Below, piece by piece: positions 1 through 8,054 of a DNA stretch of 47,539 bases. Each line of letters starts with the position of its first letter. Position 1 is the first letter of the stretch. The position numbers were made by a program, and so were the translations under genes. The DNA lies in assembly GCF_002154725.1 (NCBI RefSeq), contig NZ_MTAW01000155.1, forward strand, positions 1-47,539. The letters run 5' to 3'. Source of the stretch: Nostoc sp. 106C (GTDB taxonomy: Bacteria > Cyanobacteriota > Cyanobacteriia > Cyanobacteriales > Nostocaceae). The notes beneath the pieces are model-generated. The model ran no database searches. It saw nothing but the letters and a program-made list of their open reading frames with translations, and was not told where the DNA came from.

Positions 1-166
1 AAGTTGTGGAACTACCTCCTGGACCTGATTGAGTGTTTTGTCCCACGAGCAGAGTATTGGACTGGAATCGGGTGGCATCAAACAGAACATCACCACCATT
101 ACCACCTGCAACTACATCTAATTCTTGTTCTGACAACTCGATAGCGGCTTGATTTTCAACTGACAT
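1..166 (-). CDS. Double-glycine leader peptide, copy A (partial)
   Basis: This minus-strand gene starts with ATG at 166 and runs off the left window edge after 55 codons. The visible part encodes the same protein as the first 55 residues of the copy at 270-500. The two DNA stretches differ at only two bases, and both changes are silent (an Asn and a Glu codon). It carries the leader motif ELSEQELDVVAGG, as in exported bacteriocin-like precursors cleaved after Gly-Gly by C39-type peptidase transporters. A Shine-Dalgarno AGGAG sits 8 bases before the ATG. The 3' end, and any further copies, lie outside the window. Confidence 0.75.
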   Translation of the reverse strand, partial: MSVENQAAIELSEQELDVVAGGNGGDVLFDATRFQSNTLLVGQNTQSGPGGSSTT

Positions 167-269
167 GATTTTGACTCCTATATTGGTAAGTTTTTACTGA
201 TTTAAAAGCAGAGGTTTATTGATGATTGATTGTGTTTGAGTCTCACCTCTGCTGAAGTTTTTGTAATAT

Positions 270-500
270 TTAGTGTCCACCTAATGCAATCAAGTGAATC
301 GCACTGGTATCGAGTACTTGTCTTGCTACCGTAGAAGTTGTGGAACTACCTCCTGGACCTGATTGAGTGTTTTGTCCCACGAGCAGAGTGTTGGACTGGA
401 ATCGGGTGGCATCAAACAGAACATCACCACCATTACCACCTGCAACTACATCTAATTCTTGTTCTGACAATTCGATAGCGGCTTGATTTTCAACTGACAT
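270..500 (-). CDS. Double-glycine leader peptide (bacteriocin-type precursor), copy B
   Basis: A 76-residue precursor. Residues 10-22 form the leader motif ELSEQELDVVAGG, which fits the LSxxEL-xVxGG consensus of peptides cleaved after Gly-Gly during export through PCAT-type ABC transporters. The predicted mature peptide is 54 residues, rich in Gly, Ser and Thr, without cysteine, ending in GGH. Absence of Cys argues against a lanthipeptide. A Shine-Dalgarno AGGAG lies 8 bases upstream of the ATG. About 100 bp separate it from copy A downstream, in the same orientation. The 13 bases just upstream of both ATGs are identical and then the sequences diverge, so the duplicated unit is the ribosome binding site plus the coding region. 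The activity (bacteriocin, signal or other) is unknown, and no transporter is visible in the window. Confidence 0.8.
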   Translation of the reverse strand: MSVENQAAIELSEQELDVVAGGNGGDVLFDATRFQSNTLLVGQNTQSGPGGSSTTSTVARQVLDTSAIHLIALGGH

Positions 501-933
501 GATTTTGACTCCTTTATTTGTGTGATTTAGAGTTAGTTAGAATAGAGGTAAAACAAGTTTTTTATTGCTTTGTTTTTTGCCCTCTGCTTTGTTTGTTCTA
601 ACTGTATTCATAGTAGGATTCCTGCCAGGAATAAACATCTGAAAAACGTCTTGAATCCCAACTCTGCAAAATAGCTAACTGCCCTAAGACCTTCGTTGAT
701 ACTATAGGTATATATATCTAAAACTTTCGTAATAGAGCCACTGACAGTTTTTCTACTGCTTTACCACTCGAATCATCCATAGCAGAGGCATAGAGACTGT
801 TGAGTGCCACTTCAGAAATTGTTGATGTTGCAGTTGAAGATAATACTTTAAGGTGCATTACAAACCACGATAGAGTTACAACTGCTTTAAAAGGCGCTTT
901 TATCTAACTTTTAGTTCTTCTGAGGTGTCCATT
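501..933. other. Intergenic region between divergent genes
   Basis: This stretch lies between the minus-strand leader peptide gene and the plus-strand response regulator, so it must hold both promoters. It is AT-rich. I found no convincing open reading frame or RNA gene. A TATAGT-like hexamer on the minus strand near 700-715 is a possible -10 element, but no matching -35 was recognised. Confidence 0.4.
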
Positions 934-1581
934 ATGATTCGTGTATTACTTGTAGAAGACCAAGCTCTGATCCGCGAGGGAATCAAAGTTATGCTCAATT
1001 TGGAGTCAGACTTGCAAGTAGTGGGAACTGCTGATAATGGTGAAACTGCTATTGAGCAAGCTACAGTTTTGCAACCCGATCTTGTTTTGATGGATATTCA
1101 AATGCCTGTGATGGATGGCAAAGCTGCTACACGCGTTATCTGCGATCGCTTTCCCACTATTAAAGTATTAGTCCTAACCACCTTTGATGACGATCAAAAT
1201 ATTGCCGAGGCAATGAAAGCAGGAGCTAAGGGTTATCTACTAAAAGATATGCCATCTGAGGAACTGGCACAGGCGATTCGGTTTGTGCATAAAGGTTACA
1301 CCCAAATGGGACCAGGGCTATTGGAAAAGATGCTTGCTAAAGTACCAGCTTCAACGTCAGTTAGCCAAGAGAAAACACCGTCGCAGGACTTGAGTACTCT
1401 TACTAATCGAGAACAAGATGTTTTGCGCTTGATTGGTATAGGTGCAACTAATCGTGAAATTGCGGAGAAACTTTATATTTCCGAAGGTACCGTTAAAACC
1501 CACGTCACCCACCTATTCAATCGTTTGAATTTGAAAAACCGATCGCAACTGGCAATTTACGCTAACTCTATCTTTGAATAG
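934..1581 (+). CDS. NarL/FixJ-family response regulator
   Basis: A 215-residue two-component response regulator. Residues 1-120 form the receiver domain: acidic pocket E8/D9, phospho-acceptor D54 in LMDIQMP, a Thr pair in VLTTFDDD, and Lys in YLLKDMP. Residues 150-215 form a LuxR-type helix-turn-helix (LTNREQDVLRLIGIG, then GTVKTHVTHLFNRLN). It is expected to bind DNA when phosphorylated by a partner histidine kinase. No kinase gene adjoins it. ATG 934 is preferred over the in-frame GTG at 925 because GAGGTG at 922-927 is a well-placed ribosome binding site for the ATG and overlaps the GTG. It is divergent from the leader peptide genes; a regulatory link to them is only an inference from position. 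Confidence 0.93.
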   Translation: MIRVLLVEDQALIREGIKVMLNLESDLQVVGTADNGETAIEQATVLQPDLVLMDIQMPVMDGKAATRVICDRFPTIKVLVLTTFDDDQNIAEAMKAGAKGYLLKDMPSEELAQAIRFVHKGYTQMGPGLLEKMLAKVPASTSVSQEKTPSQDLSTLTNREQDVLRLIGIGATNREIAEKLYISEGTVKTHVTHLFNRLNLKNRSQLAIYANSIFE

Positions 1582-1830
1582 TGATATCTAATAGTAATCA
1601 GGTTTGATTGGTGAAAAAATTTCCCACACTTGCGCTTTAACCAATACCACGCACGCTGTTTTGTTGTTGTCTATTGCTTGCCTCTAGGGGTAATTTCCAC
1701 ACATCAAATATGACTGCTAAACTGCATCTACCTTAAAAACCATAGTTTTTTTGTAATGAGGGTACAGAAGATTAACACAGATAAATCTGTACCTCTGGCG
1801 GTTGGGAAACTCTCTAGTCAGCCAGCACAA

Positions 1831-2661
1831 TTACATTGATCCCCATACGACACCCCAAAAATAATCCTCGAATGGGCCTTTACCTAAATCGATGTGATAT
1901 TTATTCGCCCAAGAATAAACATCCATGCTGAAACGTCCAGTATCATTTGACCACAATAAACCCCTTTGAGTTGAGATATTCCCCAATATAGTTATCCAAT
2001 GATTAGGATAAGGCAAAAAGGGCTTATTACCATTGCCAAGTAAACCTTCAGCGGTAATTAAAGCAAAAGCTACACCACCAGAGGCGATAACTTGTGCCGC
2101 TGTATTCAAAGCTTCAGTTTCACCATATATATATGTATGGATGTACTTGACTTGGCGATAGCCCAAAACTTCACTTGTCCAGCCTTTAATTTCCCAAGAT
2201 TTAGTCATACCAGCCAAATTGCGGAGTATATCGGGTGCATCTGGTTCAACAGGGAAAATAAGATTTTCTGATTCCCGTAATGTTGCCAATACCATCCAAT
2301 CTGCTTGGCTCATCCGCAGTCTACCTTGACTTCGCCGCAATCTCTCTGTTGCTTGAATACGTTTAGTTTGTCCTTGAAAACTGCCAGTTTCAAACAAGCT
2401 ACGGCAAATTTGCACATATCTCAGTGGTTGTTTGCGAATCAGTTCAAACAAAATTGATGCTGGTCCGCAAAATGGTTGTCCCCCTTGGTTAACTTGAAAT
2501 GGATCGTTGAGGCGAATTTTAATTTCCGCTAGCACTTGCTTTTTATCCAAATTTGCCCACACACTAGGGGCATTGGATTTTTCAAAGTCTCCTAGTGCAG
2601 CAATAATAGATGGATTTAAGGGTTGGGAAGTCATGATATTTAGTGAAAAAAAGTTAGGCAT
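1831..2661 (-). CDS. Unknown protein with possible Cys-His-Asn/Asp peptidase-like triad
   Basis: A 276-residue protein without signal peptide or membrane segment; family not recognised. The segment QGGQPFCGPASILFEL (residues 59-74, Cys65) resembles the Gln...Cys-Gly-Pro-Ala active-site strand of C39/papain-like peptidases. NHWITILGN (His221) and SNDTGRF (Asn239/Asp240) follow in the order Cys-His-Asn/Asp expected for that fold. Between them lies an Arg-rich helical region (residues 98-118). There is no ABC or transmembrane part, unlike the transporters that normally mature double-glycine peptides. It sits about 1.3 kb from two such peptide genes. A second possible start is Met10. Peptidase activity is an inference from three motifs, so it may equally be an inactive or effector-type relative. 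Confidence 0.7.
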   Translation of the reverse strand: MPNFFSLNIMTSQPLNPSIIAALGDFEKSNAPSVWANLDKKQVLAEIKIRLNDPFQVNQGGQPFCGPASILFELIRKQPLRYVQICRSLFETGSFQGQTKRIQATERLRRSQGRLRMSQADWMVLATLRESENLIFPVEPDAPDILRNLAGMTKSWEIKGWTSEVLGYRQVKYIHTYIYGETEALNTAAQVIASGGVAFALITAEGLLGNGNKPFLPYPNHWITILGNISTQRGLLWSNDTGRFSMDVYSWANKYHIDLGKGPFEDYFWGVVWGSM

Positions 2662-2720
2662 TAAGTCATAATAACTTCACAAGTTTCAATACCTTAATTT
2701 TTCATTAGCCCAGGGAGGTA

Positions 2721-2743
2721 GGCTTGGTTTCTATAGCCAAGCC
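2721..2743. repeat. Short inverted repeat between minus-strand genes
   Basis: GGCTTGG (2721-2727) and CCAAGCC (2737-2743) are perfect 7-base complements with a 9-base loop. They lie between the end of the M20 hydrolase and the start of the gene at 2661. No T-run follows on either strand, so an intrinsic terminator is possible but weak. Confidence 0.35.
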
Positions 2744-2795
2744 AGTGCGATGAAAAACTGGCGTGTGAACTCCATTCGCTAAGGCTTCAATTGAC

Positions 2796-4013
2796 TTAAT
2801 TTAAAAACTTCTCCACGCACCTAATAAATATTTCCACACCCATTGGTAATGCAGTTTCATCAAAATCAAACCGGGGATGATGATGAGGATAAGCTAAATC
2901 TTTTGCAGGATTAGCAGAACCAAGGAAGAAATAACAGCCAGGAACTTCTTGCAAGAAGAAGGACATATCTTCACCGCCCATTGTTTGGCATTCTGGCACT
3001 ATACCGATAGGGGTTTCTACCACTTCTACTGCAACCGATCGCACTAATTCTGCGATACCTGCATCATTAATTACTGGGGGATAAAGTGACACATATTCAA
3101 AGTCATAACTTGCACCATGACTTTGGCACACTCCCGCAATTATCTGCTCAATACGCTGTTTAAAAAAGCCTGCAAAAGCTGGGTTAAAATACCGAACTGT
3201 TCCTTTCATATTTGCTGTATCAGCAATCACATTGTGTGCTGTGCCAGCATGTAACGCACCTACAGTCACAACTGCTGAATCGATCGGATTCACATTCCGC
3301 GCCACGATAGTTTGTAAAGCATTGATAATCTGGGCTGCAACTACAATCGAATCTACAGTTTGATGTGGTATTGCGCCGTGTCCGCCTTTGCCCAAAATTG
3401 TACAGTTAAATAATTCTACAGCTGCCATCAATGCACCAGCCCGGACACCCACTGTCCCCAGGGGCAAATTATTCCACAGGTGTAACCCAATAATGGCATC
3501 CACATCAGGGTTTTTCAGTACCCCAGCCTCAATCATCGGTTTTGCACCTCCCGGCCCTTCTTCTGCTGGCTGGAAGATAATTTTGACAGTGCCGCCAAAA
3601 TCCTCACGATGCTGTTGTAGATAGTAAGCTGTACCTAATGCGATCGCTGTATGTCCATCATGTCCGCAAGCGTGCATTACTCCATCATGCTGGGAGCAAT
3701 AAGGCACTTCATTAAGTTCTTGAATTGGCAAAGCATCCATATCTGCCCGAATTGCCAAAACTCTACCAGTGCTGAGTTTAGTACCTTTGATGATGGCAAC
3801 AATGCCAGTTTGAGCAATACCAGTTTGATGCTCAATTCCCCATGCTTGTAACTTCTGTGAAATAAACTCGGCTGTGAGTTTTTCTTTAAAACCCAACTCT
3901 GGTTTTTGATGCAATTGTCGCCGCCATTCTACCAGTTGAGCTTGTAATGAGCGAATTGAGAGTCGGACATGAGATAAGTCAACAGAAGCAGGATTTGGGA
4001 AGATGGAAACCAT
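2796..4013 (-). CDS. M20-family amidohydrolase (N-acyl-amino acid / hippurate hydrolase type)
   Basis: A 405-residue cytosolic metallopeptidase of the M20D branch (IAA-amino acid, hippurate and N-acyl-amino acid amidohydrolases). It is expected to hydrolyse an amide bond and release a free amino acid using a bound divalent metal pair. Metal-site and core motifs appear in the usual order: RADMDALPIQE, HACGHDGHTAIALG, FQPAEEGPGGAKPMIEAG, then the lid-domain motif GKGGHGAIPH, and GGEDMSFFLQEVPG near the C-terminus. Length is normal for the family. The substrate cannot be told from sequence. It lies about 130 bp upstream of the unknown gene at 2661 and about 145 bp downstream of bioD on the same strand. 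Known relatives act on many acylated amino acids. Confidence 0.93.
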   Translation of the reverse strand: MVSIFPNPASVDLSHVRLSIRSLQAQLVEWRRQLHQKPELGFKEKLTAEFISQKLQAWGIEHQTGIAQTGIVAIIKGTKLSTGRVLAIRADMDALPIQELNEVPYCSQHDGVMHACGHDGHTAIALGTAYYLQQHREDFGGTVKIIFQPAEEGPGGAKPMIEAGVLKNPDVDAIIGLHLWNNLPLGTVGVRAGALMAAVELFNCTILGKGGHGAIPHQTVDSIVVAAQIINALQTIVARNVNPIDSAVVTVGALHAGTAHNVIADTANMKGTVRYFNPAFAGFFKQRIEQIIAGVCQSHGASYDFEYVSLYPPVINDAGIAELVRSVAVEVVETPIGIVPECQTMGGEDMSFFLQEVPGCYFFLGSANPAKDLAYPHHHPRFDFDETALPMGVEIFIRCVEKFLN

Positions 4014-4157
4014 TGTGAAGAATAGCTTAGGTAAACACAGCTAGCTGAGGCTATGTTTCCAGTGTGACATTCTGCAACACTTACTGCAAGCGGAGTCAAC
4101 CCCTACGGGAAATTCAAAATTCAAATCAATCTCCGCGTCATCAGAGTAATATTTCCT

Positions 4158-4856
4158 TTAACTATGAAAAGCAGAGATTTCTGGAATAATCCCTAAATCT
4201 AAATCTGAGGCTACTTGTGCTAGTTTATCCAAATCCGCCAGGTTATCTAGATGAGGTAAGCAGCCTAAAACAGGAATATTGGTGAGTGATTGAATCAAAT
4301 CTAGTGGCGTTAAGTCCGCTATTTCTGCATCCGAACGCAGTTGTACGCAGTTGAGAACAATCCCTTTGAGATTTACCCGTGCTTGCCTAGCTAATGCTAC
4401 ATTAGCCACTGCATGAGCGATCGCTCCTAACCTCACTGGCACTACTAATATTGTTGGTAAATGCCAATCTCCTGCTAAATCTGCTACTGTCAATTCTTCA
4501 GTAATTGGTGAGCCTAAGCCCCCCAAAGATTCTACTAGGACGAAATCGCGACGCGATCGCAAGTTAGACAAAGCTTGCCAGACTACAGATAAATCTACTC
4601 GGCGATTTTCTTTAGCGGCGGCGATTGGCGGTGCTAGCGGTGCTTGAAAGTACAGTGGTGTAATTTCTTCAGCCGTTTGCTTTAGGGAAAACAGCTTTTG
4701 ATACCATTCGCGATCGCCCTCTCCCGATTGAATCGGTTTCATAATTCCCCAGTTGCGCTGAGGAAAGTACTTTTGCCAATAAGCTGCTAACGCTGTTGTT
4801 AAAACAGTTTTGCCAGCCTCAGTATCAGTGCCAGTAATTAGTAGTGTGTTCAACAA
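4158..4856 (-). CDS. bioD: Dethiobiotin synthase
   Basis: A 232-residue ATP-dependent enzyme that closes the ureido ring of 7,8-diaminopelargonic acid with CO2, the penultimate step of biotin synthesis. The P-loop [10 protein letters not shown] opens the protein, followed by MKPIQSG and the switch-like [16 protein letters not shown] that contacts the diamine substrate. The length fits BioD. The start must be a TTG (4856, or the adjacent 4853): an in-frame TAA lies at 4863-4865 and the first ATG is about 38 codons inside, past the P-loop. No good ribosome binding site is visible. No other bio gene is in the window. Confidence 0.93.
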   Translation of the reverse strand: MLNTLLITGTDTEAGKTVLTTALAAYWQKYFPQRNWGIMKPIQSGEGDREWYQKLFSLKQTAEEITPLYFQAPLAPPIAAAKENRRVDLSVVWQALSNLRSRRDFVLVESLGGLGSPITEELTVADLAGDWHLPTILVVPVRLGAIAHAVANVALARQARVNLKGIVLNCVQLRSDAEIADLTPLDLIQSLTNIPVLGCLPHLDNLADLDKLAQVASDLDLGIIPEISAFHS

Positions 4857-5286
4857 TTTGTTTTAGAAGAGTCAGTTATTAGCTTGTATACTTATTTCTT
4901 TATATTACTAAAAATCATATTTATTTACAACAATTTTAACTGTTAAAATTTGATTTTTTAATAATTAACAATTGTTGTAACTTATTTATATTATTTTCTT
5001 TCTAAATCAATCTAATAGTTTTCAAATACTCATTAATTTTCAATATTTTGGATTGAGCGAATTAAAACAGACTTTTATTAGGAAAACTGTTTTGTTTTGC
5101 TAACTACGAAATTAATCTATAATCTGGTATTTGGCTATGCCGCTATTTCTTCTGATGTTGCAAAAAAAAAGATTTGGAATTTGCTTATATTTGGTCTCAT
5201 TCTCCATATATTGTTATTAACAGAATTTTATAGATAATTACCCCATCAAAACTCTAAATTACTGTCTTTAGATAGTACATTCATTT
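4857..5286. other. AT-rich intergenic region
   Basis: About 430 bp between two minus-strand genes, strongly AT-rich with poly-A and poly-T tracts (for example an A run near 5162). It should hold the bioD promoter. I see no gene, repeat family or clear terminator in it. Confidence 0.4.
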
Positions 5287-6984
5287 TTAAGTTCCTGGGC
5301 TAGTAATTGGATTAGGTATATTATTTGGTTGTTCATTAGAAGTAGGAGTTGGGGTTGGGGTTGGTGTAGAAGTCGGGGTGGGTATCTGTGTAAGAGTTGG
5401 TGTAGGAGTTGGGGTGGGTGTAGGAGTCGGAGTGGGTGTAGGAGTTGGGGTGGGTGTAGAAGTAGGAGTTGGTGTAGGTGTATCCCTAACTAGTTTTTCT
5501 AATGCAACATTGAGGCTATAATCACTCTCAGCAATTCCTGGTTCCAGACTTAATTGAATAGTGTATCTACCAGTCAGAGGCAATCTGCCCTCATAGGATT
5601 GAACTTGATTAGCCAGATTATCAATTGGTTGTTTCCTAGTATCTAAAACTGAAATAACAATGCCAGTGCCTTGCTGAAGAACTGTAGTTAATTTTTGTCC
5701 TTTTTGCCCAGAAAAACTGTACTGAACTATTTGATTTTCTTTAAGCGTATTTTCTACTGTAGCTGTATTGGATGCTCCAAAATTGAGGCGCTTACTCAAG
5801 ACAACAGGTTCAGTGTTAGTAGGTGTAGGTGTAGGTGTAGGTGTTAATGTAGTTCCACCAGAAATAACTGGTGAAGGAAAAGTTTGCCCTGGTGTTTCTT
5901 GTGGTGCCTTGGACTGACTGCGAATAGAACTTACCAACGCCCATGAACCAAATCCTGCTAGGATAACTACTGCACTACCAATTGCCCCAATTGCTAGAGG
6001 GTTATCCAAGACAGAGCTATTATTGTTTGGTGGAATTGCAGGTGCAGGTCTATTAGGCGAAGGCGATGGTGCTGGGTTCGGCTGACGAACACCACCAACA
6101 GCAACTGTCTGTATATTGGAGACATTAGGGTTAGGGACATTAGTTTGACCGACAGCTTGTAATGCTTGGATAACCTCAGCAGCACTTTGATAGCGATCGC
6201 TTGGTCTATAATTCAACATTCGATTAATAACTTGGGCAAATTTGGGATTAACTCTCGCCCATTGTTGCCAATTCCAAGTTAGTTGATTGTCATTAAATAA
6301 TTCTGAGGGTTCTCGACCAGTTAGCAGAACTATCGCTGTGACTGCTAGCGAATACAAATCGCTATTAGGATAAGCTTGCCCTGTTTGCATTTGTTCACTA
6401 GGAGAATAACCTAATTTGCCTACAGTCGTAACAGGCGCTGTGCTATTCGGGGATTGCATTCGAGTTGCGAGTTCTTTAACTACCCCAAAGTCAATTAATA
6501 CTGGTTTAGCATCACTATCTCGTAAAATAATATTTTCTGGTGAGATATCTCGATGAATAATTCCTCGACTGTGAATATGCTCCAATACAGGCAGCAAGGA
6601 AAGCATCAACTGTAGTACTTCTTGCTCTGTCAAAGTTTGATTAACAGCTTGACGTTCCGATAGTATGGTCCGGTATGTCTTACCTGCAACATAGTCTTCT
6701 ACCAAAAACAAGCGCTGGTCTTGTTCAAATCTTTCCCGGAATTTTGGCACTTGCGGATGCTCGATTTGATACAAAATTGCCGCTTCTCGGTGGAAAAGTT
6801 CTTGTGTCTTTTCCCAAACAGAAGTTCCAATTGTTGTGGGAATTAATTCTTTAATTGCACAAAGTTCATCAAAACGCCTTTGGTCTTCTGCAAGATAGGT
6901 TCTGCCAAATCCCCCTTGTCCCAGAATTTGAATAATCCGGTAACGGTTTTGTAAGACAGTGCCAACTGTAATAGGTGGTTGCAT
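5287..6984 (-). CDS. Serine/threonine protein kinase with membrane anchor and PPC-like domain
   Basis: A 565-residue Hanks-type kinase. Residues 15-275 are the kinase domain: glycine loop LGQGGFGRTYLAE, Lys in CAIKELIP, catalytic loop IIHRDISPENII and DFG in VLIDFGVVKEL. A Pro/Asn-rich linker follows, then one transmembrane segment (AIGAIGSAVVILAGFGSWAL). Next is an outside region resembling the bacterial pre-peptidase C-terminal (PPC) beta-domain (GQKGQKLTTVL to SDYSLNVALEK), and finally a long Thr-Pro repeat tail. The topology suggests an envelope sensor, but the ligand is unknown. Met at 6984 is chosen because it begins just before the kinase fold; an in-frame Met at 7056 would add 24 hydrophobic residues. 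Neither has a clear ribosome binding site. Confidence 0.92.
   Translation of the reverse strand: MQPPITVGTVLQNRYRIIQILGQGGFGRTYLAEDQRRFDELCAIKELIPTTIGTSVWEKTQELFHREAAILYQIEHPQVPKFRERFEQDQRLFLVEDYVAGKTYRTILSERQAVNQTLTEQEVLQLMLSLLPVLEHIHSRGIIHRDISPENIILRDSDAKPVLIDFGVVKELATRMQSPNSTAPVTTVGKLGYSPSEQMQTGQAYPNSDLYSLAVTAIVLLTGREPSELFNDNQLTWNWQQWARVNPKFAQVINRMLNYRPSDRYQSAAEVIQALQAVGQTNVPNPNVSNIQTVAVGGVRQPNPAPSPSPNRPAPAIPPNNNSSVLDNPLAIGAIGSAVVILAGFGSWALVSSIRSQSKAPQETPGQTFPSPVISGGTTLTPTPTPTPTNTEPVVLSKRLNFGASNTATVENTLKENQIVQYSFSGQKGQKLTTVLQQGTGIVISVLDTRKQPIDNLANQVQSYEGRLPLTGRYTIQLSLEPGIAESDYSLNVALEKLVRDTPTPTPTSTPTPTPTPTPTPTPTPTPTPTLTQIPTPTSTPTPTPTPTSNEQPNNIPNPITSPGT
5338..5481 (-). repeat. Thr-Pro coding tandem repeat (hexamer-based)
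   Basis: A tract of imperfect hexamers (GGTGTA, GGAGTT, GGGGTG on the plus strand) encodes a run of Thr-Pro pairs at the C-terminus of the kinase. A shorter GTAGGT run lies at about 5819-5845. Such tracts often vary in length through slippage and can form extended cell-wall-spanning stalks. Confidence 0.75.
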
Positions 6985-7056
6985 AATCGAATAATTAAGT
7001 GTTATGGCAACTGAGAAAGATGTCTCCACAAAGATAGGTCTAAGCAGTGACAACAT

Positions 7057-8054
7057 TTACTAGCGGCGATATTCTACCCTACCTTATGGGTACTTATGAC
7101 AACGGCACTCCGCTTCATCCATTTTGTACAGAGTTTGCCAACCCAGAAAACTTTCCTCAACTTGATTAGCTATGCAAGACATGGCGCGTCGTCAACTGCT
7201 GTTAGCAAGCCTCCTGTAGAGTAGGTTGAAATTTCCTATCAGCCTGATTAAGACTATCTCAATTTTATTGATACACTCTTTTCTCAGTACTTAAGTGTGA
7301 ATAATCTGGGAAAAACACAAGCCAAAGTTGCTGGCGTGTGAATATTACAAAGCAGTCACTAAATAGTATAGGAATCTGGTTTGATTTCTGAAAAAAACGA
7401 CCTACTGTTTCTTCCATAACAGTATTGCTTATTGCCTGCCTATCGGGCTTGGGCTGCGCGTTCGCGAAGCGTCTCGCAGAGAAGCGCACCACACAATGTA
7501 AGTTTATGAATCGAATTTGATTGCTATAGTACAGTGCAGCAGAAATAACTAACCAGATGAACATGTATCAAAAGCCTGTATTCATATTGTATTCTTAGAC
7601 ACTTAAAATCTGGTTTCTGCGTAGCAAATAAGCTATTCTTGGAATTTTAGTGTGTAATTTATTACCAATAATCAAATTAAATGTGCCGCTTGTATCATAA
7701 AACATTTGGCTGCTTCTTGGGTGTTTGTTTATTAGGGTTCAGCTATATAATATCTCGGAGTAATTTGGCTGAAACTGTAAAAAGTTCATTCTCAGTCACA
7801 ACAATAAGTGCGTAAAAGCAGCAATCTCCCAAACTAGCCTCGGAAATCTGGTGTTTTTATTCTACACAGCAAAAAATCCGAATAATGGGCCTAGTTAATA
7901 CAGTTGTTGTTCAGTTAAGCTATCAGTGGTTTGTTTACCAAACTTACTCAAAAGTTAGTAAATCATAATTTTTAGGAGAAATGTTTTAACTTTTACAGAT
8001 ATTTTTTTACACTAATCCGGTTAAATTTGCTAAATTGCTGATGTTAAGATTGCC
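7057..8054. other. Long intergenic region upstream of prs
   Basis: About 1 kb with no supported gene. A 99-codon frame at 7265-7564 on the minus strand runs straight through a palindromic repeat (7455-7488), has biased composition and no family resemblance, so I do not call it. The region must carry the prs promoter, and possibly the promoter of the divergent kinase. Confidence 0.45.
7455..7488. repeat. Palindromic cyanobacterial interspersed repeat
   Basis: Outer arms TGCGC and GCGCA flank the inner palindrome CTTCGCGAAG-like core and a second stem around TCTCGCAGAGA. Elements built from GCGTTCGCGAAGCG plus GTCTCGCAGAGAAG are familiar as interspersed repeats in Nostoc-type genomes. It is intergenic here. 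Confidence 0.6.

Noticed and set aside
7265-7564. 99-codon frame on the minus strand
   Set aside because: It runs through a palindromic repeat, has no ribosome binding site or recognisable family, and its composition looks like non-coding DNA.
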